Assembly (NCBI GenBank): GCA_002338515.1
Contig: DDIL01000075.1
Span: 1-11,242 of the forward strand
Direction of reading: 5' to 3'
Source of the DNA: Glaciecola sp. UBA1851
GTDB lineage: Bacteria > Pseudomonadota > Gammaproteobacteria > Enterobacterales > Alteromonadaceae
Length of the DNA: 11,242 bases
The position numbers and the translations under genes are program-made. Shown in pieces: positions 7,249-11,242 of the stretch. Position 1 is the stretch's first letter. The number at the start of each line of letters is the position of its first letter. The notes beneath the pieces were generated by a model. That model was not told the DNA's origin. It did no database searches and saw only the letters and a list, made by a program, of their open reading frames with translations.

Positions 7249-8157
7249 TCAGAACTGGTCCCAGTGAGGTGTGTCTCCATAATATTTACTGATAAAGTCA
7301 ATAAATGTTCTGAGTTTGTTGGCTATCAAGTTTCGATGAGGGTAAACAACATATAATCCCATTGCGTCAGGTTCATACTCCTTCAATAATACTTTCAATT
7401 TTCCGTGCTTTATTGCTTCGCCTACAAGGAATGTGGGCTGTAATGCGTATCCCATTCCTGCTATTGCTGCGTCTACCAAAATGTCTCCGTTGTTACTTGA
7501 AATGCTAGTAGCTTGGTCTTTAACCGCATGCTTAAGGGCACTATAAAGAAGATTAGATGGATGATCATAGGACATGTAGCCATAGTGAAGAAAATGCTTA
7601 GGTATAAGCTGTTTAGGATGTTCTGGTGTTCCGTGAGTTTTTAGATACTCTGGAGAAGCAACTAAGACTAGTCGTATTGATGTCACTTGCTTAGCTATCA
7701 GGGAAGAGCTTTTTAAATGCCCAATTCTCAAAGCTAAATCAAATCCCTCCTCAACTAAATCAACTTTACGATCATTTAACTGTAAGTTTATCCCCACTAA
7801 TGGATAGTGCTTTTTAAAGTCATTAATTAATGTAGATAAATGCTTTATTGAAAATGACACAGGTGCGTTAATGCGTAATAGGCCTGTAGCTTGGCTTTTT
7901 AACTCTCCAAGCCCATTTTCCATATCTTCTAGGCGTTCAAGTATTTGTCTAGCGTGGAGCACACATTGCGCACCAGCTTCAGTTAGGCTTACAGAACGAG
8001 TCGTGCGGTTAAACAATCTTACTCCTAAGTGTTCCTCTAAATCTGAGACATATTTGCTAACCAATTGATTGGACATTTCGAGCTTGTCTGCTGCACGGGT
8101 AAACCCACCTTCTTCTGAGACTGAAATAAAGGCTTTCATCGTTTCTAATCTATCCAC
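7249..8157 (-). CDS. LysR-family transcriptional regulator (YhaJ-like by context)
   Basis: This 302-residue cytoplasmic regulator has an N-terminal winged HTH (residues about 1-60): MDRLETMKAFISVSEEGGFT, then RAADKLEMSNQLVSKYVSDLEE and VRLFNRTTRSVSLTEAG. The effector domain spans about 91-295 (LLRINAPVSFSIKHL, VDLVEEGFDLALRIGHL, NNGDILVDAAIAGMGYALQPTFL). I start at the GTG at 8155-8157: AGTAGGG lies upstream at good spacing, and the protein then begins exactly as family members usually do. A longer frame from the GTG at 8217 would add 20 unlikely residues and place a LysR box inside the gene. The gene is divergent from DoxX and a glutathionyl-hydroquinone reductase-like gene. This mirrors E. 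coli, where the LysR protein YhaJ activates yqjF in response to aromatic or quinone compounds. Autorepression and DoxX activation are inferred. Confidence 0.88.
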   Translation of the reverse strand: MDRLETMKAFISVSEEGGFTRAADKLEMSNQLVSKYVSDLEEHLGVRLFNRTTRSVSLTEAGAQCVLHARQILERLEDMENGLGELKSQATGLLRINAPVSFSIKHLSTLINDFKKHYPLVGINLQLNDRKVDLVEEGFDLALRIGHLKSSSLIAKQVTSIRLVLVASPEYLKTHGTPEHPKQLIPKHFLHYGYMSYDHPSNLLYSALKHAVKDQATSISSNNGDILVDAAIAGMGYALQPTFLVGEAIKHGKLKVLLKEYEPDAMGLYVVYPHRNLIANKLRTFIDFISKYYGDTPHWDQF

Positions 8158-8191
8158 AAGTCGCCCTACTTTTCGTTTATTGCAAACATTA

Positions 8192-8210
8192 TATTGGTAA
8201 TAATTCAATA
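8192..8210. promoter_or_regulatory. LysR box (T-N11-A) in the LysR-DoxX intergenic region
   Basis: TATTG (8192-8196) and CAATA (8206-8210) form a perfect inverted repeat around 9 nt and contain the T-N11-A core of LysR-type operators. It sits 35 nt upstream of the chosen LysR start and about 95 nt before DoxX, where an activator/autorepressor site is expected. No binding data are implied. Confidence 0.5.
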
Positions 8211-8256
8211 AATACACTATTTATCAAAAATAAGTTTGAAGTTAATCTTATTCCCA

Positions 8257-8270
8257 AGCTGAAATCAGCT
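8257..8270. promoter_or_regulatory. Palindrome AGCTGA-AA-TCAGCT before DoxX
   Basis: A perfect 6-bp inverted repeat with a 2-nt centre lies 34 nt before the DoxX start, just upstream of its ribosome-binding region. It could be a second regulator site or a structure in the leader. Role unknown. Confidence 0.3.
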
Positions 8271-8304
8271 AAACACAAAACATAAATCTTAAGAGGAAAA
8301 ACCA

Positions 8305-8757
8305 ATGAACAAATTAACACTAAATAAATTACTTATATCAAACGCGGGCCTAGGGCCACTGATGTTACGCGTCCCTGTTGGCATCATTTTGGCAGCTCAT
8401 GGGGCACAAAAACTATTTGGCTGGTTTGGCGGCTACGGTCTTGAAGGCACTGGACAATGGATGGCAAGTATAGGTTTGGCTCCTGGTTTTCTAATGGCAT
8501 TGTTGGCTGGGAGCGCAGAGTTCTTTGGCGGAATAGCGTTAATATTTGGTTTTGCAACGAGACCAGCCGCAGCATTAACTGCATTTACCATGGTGGTCGC
8601 TATTTTTAGCGTGCACATCGGAAATGGCTTGTTCATGAGTAATAACGGTTACGAATTCGCATTAAGCCTTTTAGCTGCAACAGTTGCATTAACTATCCAA
8701 GGTGGTGGTGCTTTGTCAATCGACAATAAACTTAGTGCTTTGTTAAATACAAAATAG
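8305..8757 (+). CDS. DoxX-family inner-membrane protein (YqjF-like)
   Basis: This 150-residue inner-membrane protein has four predicted helices: about 17-34, 62-82, 86-106 and 116-133. The DoxX hallmark HGAQKLFGWFGGYG is at 32-45, directly after helix 1, and ends with the glycine-rich loop. AEFFGGIALIFGFATRPAA at 71-89 is also standard for the family. AGAGG 8 nt before the ATG fixes the start. DoxX proteins are linked to redox homeostasis; YqjF of E. coli is a DoxX member induced by nitroaromatic and quinone-type compounds. The next gene, a glutathionyl-hydroquinone reductase-like protein, follows after 90 nt in the same direction, as yqjG follows yqjF. Transcription is probably controlled by the divergent LysR protein. 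Biochemical function within the family remains poorly defined. Confidence 0.9.
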   Translation: MNKLTLNKLLISNAGLGPLMLRVPVGIILAAHGAQKLFGWFGGYGLEGTGQWMASIGLAPGFLMALLAGSAEFFGGIALIFGFATRPAAALTAFTMVVAIFSVHIGNGLFMSNNGYEFALSLLAATVALTIQGGGALSIDNKLSALLNTK

Positions 8758-8847
8758 AAAACAATAAATACGTTCTAGTTTTGAAATCATGTAAACAGTG
8801 CGTTTTTAGCTGATGCTCGAAGCGCATAAAAACAAAGGGGAAATATC

Positions 8848-9789
8848 ATGTTAGTCAACGGAAAATGGCAAAGTAAGTGGGATCCAGTACAGAAAAAAGA
8901 CAGTGAAGGTCGTTTTATTCGTCAAAGTAGTGTCTTCACACAGCGACTTACTGATGCAGAGTCAGCAGTTGAACAAGGTCTTAGACTATACGTCGCTTAT
9001 ATTTGCCCTTGGGCCACCCGCACGCTAATCGCGCGCTCTTTACTAGGGTTGGAGGAGACAATTGAGTTAAAAGTGGTTGAGCCACAACTGGGCAATTTAG
9101 GGTGGAAATTTGGGTCATTTCCAGGGGCAACTAAAAGCGGTATTGAAGGTGTCGAATTCGCCCATCAACTTTATACCATTACTGATGACCAATATACAGG
9201 TCGCGCTACAGTACCAATCCTTTGGGACATGCAAAATAATAAGATCATTAACAATGAATCTTCGGACATATTGCATATTTTTAATGAGGATTTAAGGCCT
9301 ATACACCATTCAGATATTGATCTTTACCCAATGGAGCTTCAACAAGACATTGACGCTTTTAACGATAGTATCTACGAAAGCGTAAACAACGGTGTTTACC
9401 GAGCGGGCTTTGCATCAAGTCAACAAGCTTATAATGAAGCTATAGTGTCTTTATTTGAACGTTTAGAAAGCTTAGAGCTGCATTTTCAAAGTAATGATTA
9501 TGCAGTGGGTAAGCAGTTAACACAAAGTGATATTCGATTGTTTGTTACATTGACCCGTTTTGATGTTGCTTATCATGGACTATTTAAAACAAATGTTAAA
9601 TCGATTAGCGAATTTCCTGCTATATCAGCTTATTTAGAGCGTTTACTAAAAATTGAGGCGTTTGCAAAAAATACTCGTATAGATCACATCAAAGCAGGTT
9701 ATTACTCAATTAAAGCTTTAAACCCATCACAGATTGTGCCGCAAGGACCTGAGCTCAATTGGTTTAAATATTTACCTAAAGGGACATAA
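8848..9789 (+). CDS. yqjG: Glutathionyl-hydroquinone reductase (Xi-class glutathione transferase, YqjG-like)
   Basis: This 313-residue cytoplasmic enzyme reduces glutathionyl-hydroquinones back to hydroquinones using glutathione, via a catalytic cysteine. The thioredoxin-like N-terminal domain carries the active-site motif at C53-P-W-A (YICPWATR). Conserved landmarks follow: G85-W86 in the NLGWKFGSF stretch, VPILWD (122-127) and the glutathione-contacting NNESSDIL (135-142). The C-terminal helical domain has VNNGVYRAGFA (179-189), RFDVAYHGLFKTN (237-249) and the family-specific tail IKAGYYSIKALNPSQIVPQGP (281-301). The length is typical. The ribosome site AAGGGG lies 7 nt before the ATG. Placement after the DoxX gene repeats the yqjF-yqjG order. 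The likely role is quinone/electrophile detoxification under the neighbouring LysR regulator. The symbol is given by family and context, not by proven orthology. Confidence 0.9.
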   Translation: MLVNGKWQSKWDPVQKKDSEGRFIRQSSVFTQRLTDAESAVEQGLRLYVAYICPWATRTLIARSLLGLEETIELKVVEPQLGNLGWKFGSFPGATKSGIEGVEFAHQLYTITDDQYTGRATVPILWDMQNNKIINNESSDILHIFNEDLRPIHHSDIDLYPMELQQDIDAFNDSIYESVNNGVYRAGFASSQQAYNEAIVSLFERLESLELHFQSNDYAVGKQLTQSDIRLFVTLTRFDVAYHGLFKTNVKSISEFPAISAYLERLLKIEAFAKNTRIDHIKAGYYSIKALNPSQIVPQGPELNWFKYLPKGT

Positions 9790-9806
9790 CATGGCATCTT
9801 ATTTTT

Positions 9807-9822
9807 CTATGCATAAGCATAG
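9807..9822 (+). terminator. Hairpin after the glutathione transferase gene
   Basis: CTATGC and GCATAG form a perfect 6-bp stem around ATAA, 17 nt past the stop codon; only a broken T-rich run (GTGTTGTT) follows. It is a modest candidate for the end of the DoxX-GST transcript. The rest of 9790-9979 has no gene that I can support. Confidence 0.35.
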
Positions 9823-9969
9823 GTGTTGTTATATGTAGAATGCCAAATCAAGGTATCTTGAAAGCTGAAGAGATGTAGAGTGCCCTCAATAATGTACTAA
9901 CTGCAATGAAGTTGGGTCAAATGGTAAATATATCTCTATTATCATTGAGTATTATTTAGCTAATCATTT

Positions 9970-9975
9970 AGGAGG
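9970..9975 (+). promoter_or_regulatory. Consensus Shine-Dalgarno AGGAGG of the DUF1772 gene
   Basis: A full AGGAGG stands 4 nt before the ATG at 9980. The spacing is short but the match is perfect, and it fixes the start of the membrane protein. Confidence 0.75.
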
Positions 9976-9979
9976 ACAT

Positions 9980-10417
9980 ATGCCCGATTTCACACTTTGG
10001 TATCTAACAGAAACAATCATTAAACTGGCCATGATCACGATGATTGGCCTGTATTTCATTTTTAGTAACACCATCATGCATGCATTGTCGAGTGTAGACA
10101 ATGGAGCTGAGGTGATGGTTATAATCAATAAAAAGATTTTGAACCCTTTGTTCTTAGGCTGTTTCTTTTTATCTGGCGTGGGTAGCCTAAGTTTATTTTT
10201 CTTAAGTTCAGGACTCACTTCGGCTGCAGGTATTGTCTTTTTTATTGGCACCGTTGTGGTAACTGTGGTTTTTAACGTGCCGCTTAATGACAAGCTTAAA
10301 GATGCACAAAAAACTGAAATAAAAGGTGTTTGGAAGGATTATCTTTCCAAATGGGTTGTTTGGAACCATGTGCGCACTAGTTGCGGCGTTGTTTCCGGTT
10401 TATTGCTTTGTTTGTAA
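9980..10417 (+). CDS. DUF1772 / anthrone-oxygenase-like membrane protein
   Basis: This 145-residue inner-membrane protein has four hydrophobic segments: about 12-36, 55-75, 81-101 and a C-terminal 134-145. The diagnostic part is the conserved pattern after the third helix: F98-N-V-P-L-N103, then W118-x-x-Y121 and the W125-x-x-W128-N-H-V-R132-T tail. This is the usual end of DUF1772 proteins (Pfam anthrone oxygenase family). Fungal relatives act in anthraquinone biosynthesis; bacterial members are mostly uncharacterised, so an enzyme role is only suggested. It begins 190 nt after the glutathione transferase stop codon with its own strong ribosome site. That and a possible hairpin suggest a separate transcript, although quinone chemistry would fit the neighbourhood. 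The last helix is short, but the reading frame ends normally. Confidence 0.75.
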   Translation: MPDFTLWYLTETIIKLAMITMIGLYFIFSNTIMHALSSVDNGAEVMVIINKKILNPLFLGCFFLSGVGSLSLFFLSSGLTSAAGIVFFIGTVVVTVVFNVPLNDKLKDAQKTEIKGVWKDYLSKWVVWNHVRTSCGVVSGLLLCL

Positions 10418-10463
10418 AGGTTTAACATAACAAATACACCAAAAAATGAAAGGAGACTTCGGT

Positions 10464-10793
10464 ATGGACAAGATTTTCTTGGGGATTAAAGGGCATGTTG
10501 TATGCTTAGACAAGTTAACCGGCAACGAGCTTTGGCGTCAAAAACTAAAAATAGATTGGGGAAAGCCTACAATTGTGGTTTATTCTGAAGAGTTATTTGT
10601 ATACTTGGGCGGCACTTTTTATTGTCTTTCTCCTGAAACCGGTGTGGTTAAATGGGAGAATCGACTAAAAGGGCTTGGTTCAGGCTCTTGTGTTATCGCG
10701 GTTTCAGGAAAAAGTGCCGATGTAGAGGCCGGATCTACTGGACAGGCTGCAATGGGTGAGATTATCGAGACAGTGGTTGATCTCACTACTTAG
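10464..10793 (+). CDS. Short PQQ-type beta-propeller-repeat protein
   Basis: This 109-residue protein, cytoplasmic by lack of a signal peptide, has two PQQ/beta-propeller repeat units. The first is GHVVCLDKLTGNELWRQKLK (about 10-29). The second is YCLSPETGVVKWENRLKG (about 58-75). The motif is the L-D/S-x-x-TG-x-x-x-W of such blades. A complete propeller needs six to eight blades, so this one would have to oligomerise or work as a small adaptor. The C-terminal 35 residues are Gly/Ala/Ser-rich and probably flexible. I start at the ATG at 10464 because AGGAG lies 8 nt before it. The earlier in-frame ATG at 10446 has no ribosome site and adds six atypical residues. No cofactor or partner can be inferred. 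Similar short proteins seem to occur in marine gammaproteobacteria; this is from memory and unverified. Confidence 0.7.
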   Translation: MDKIFLGIKGHVVCLDKLTGNELWRQKLKIDWGKPTIVVYSEELFVYLGGTFYCLSPETGVVKWENRLKGLGSGSCVIAVSGKSADVEAGSTGQAAMGEIIETVVDLTT

Positions 10794-10865
10794 TCTATTT
10801 TCACATCTACTTCACATTATAAACGCTAATATTGTATCCCCTATTAATTATCTTATTGGCATATC

Positions 10866-11242
10866 ATGAAACTGAAGTCTTCCATTTTAGTCGTTTTTTT
10901 AGGAGCGACATTATCTGTTATTACAACGAATTCATTCGCTAAGAGTGAAAGCGAACCGAAAAAATATCAGCAGCCTCCAGAACTTCTTAAGCAAACCATC
11001 GCCAAGGCTATTAGAGATTTTGAACTAACACCTCGTGAAGATTGGTCTTATATAGTGTCACGCTATGAGAGCGAGGAAGGCGATATCACAAGAAGTATCG
11101 AACAATACGACCCTATTTTAGAGGGTACTCAAAAATGGTCACTTCTGAGTAAAAATGGACAAATGCCCAGTCAATCAGAGCAACAGGCATTTAAAGATGC
11201 CAAAAGAGAGAAATTAGAAAAAAAGGGCGAGCAAACTTTTCA
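10866..11242 (+). CDS. Secreted protein of unknown function (C-terminus outside window)
   Basis: The first 125 residues are visible and the frame is open at the window edge. A signal peptide is clear: basic start MKLK, hydrophobic core ILVVFLGATLSVI, and a cleavage-type end NSFA before KSES (after residue 25). The mature part is charged, with a conserved-looking block around DWSYIVSRYESEEGDITRSI, then EQYDP, WSLLSKNGQMPS and a Lys/Glu-rich stretch. I recognise no named domain, though exported proteins with this style of DWxY...EQYDP...W.LL block seem common in Alteromonadales. It lacks a good Shine-Dalgarno sequence. The preceding 72 nt show no clear terminator, so co-transcription with the PQQ-repeat gene is possible. 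Location is probably periplasmic. Confidence 0.75.
   Translation, partial: MKLKSSILVVFLGATLSVITTNSFAKSESEPKKYQQPPELLKQTIAKAIRDFELTPREDWSYIVSRYESEEGDITRSIEQYDPILEGTQKWSLLSKNGQMPSQSEQQAFKDAKREKLEKKGEQTF

Noticed and set aside
8158..8217. N-terminal extension of the LysR protein from the GTG at 8217
   Set aside because: It has no ribosome site, adds 20 residues not typical of the family, and would bury the T-N11-A operator in the coding region.
8802..8833. Inverted repeat GTTTTTA / TAAAAAC with an 18-nt spacer before the glutathione transferase gene
   Set aside because: AT-only-like arms of 7 bp with a long spacer are expected by chance in this composition; no other evidence supports a function.
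1..11242. CRISPR array, insertion sequence or toxin-antitoxin pair
   Set aside because: I saw no regularly spaced repeats, transposase motifs or small paired genes with such features anywhere in the window.

Overview
The window is moderately AT-rich bacterial DNA with Gram-negative features: exported proteins with signal peptides, a periplasmic-binding-protein receptor carrying a PilZ c-di-GMP domain, and LysR and AraC regulators. Codon use and protein styles suggest a marine gammaproteobacterium, probably of the Alteromonadales. This assignment rests on protein style only and is tentative.

Left part (1-3746, minus strand). A serine hydrolase of the beta-lactamase/penicillin-binding-protein fold runs off the left edge. 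Upstream of its likely TTG start is an in-frame, start-less stretch that looks like the N-terminus of a membrane sensor. Next is a large 833-residue membrane protein that joins a type I periplasmic ligand-binding domain to a C-terminal PilZ domain through three predicted membrane segments. It is the most unusual protein in the window.

Central gap (3747-4532). This gap of about 790 bases holds the 3' half of a tRNA-Arg(CCT)-like gene (anticodon loop to CCA, minus strand) with no matching 5' half. It also has a pair of hairpins and a possible 26-codon ORF. The tRNA fragment looks like the scar of an integrated element.

Stress and detoxification part (4533-9789). An AraC/Cupin_6 regulator precedes a two-gene operon for an AhpD-like peroxidase-family protein and an NmrA-like NAD(P)-binding oxidoreductase. 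Convergent to these is a LysR regulator, divergent from a DoxX membrane protein and a glutathionyl-hydroquinone reductase-like protein. The LysR/DoxX/reductase set recalls the yhaJ, yqjF and yqjG genes of E. coli. The LysR-DoxX intergenic region carries a clean T-N11-A box. Together these genes look like a locus for handling quinones, electrophiles or peroxides.

Right end (9790-11242, plus strand). A DUF1772-type membrane protein is followed by a short stand-alone protein with two PQQ-type beta-propeller repeats. A secreted protein of unknown function runs off the right edge.
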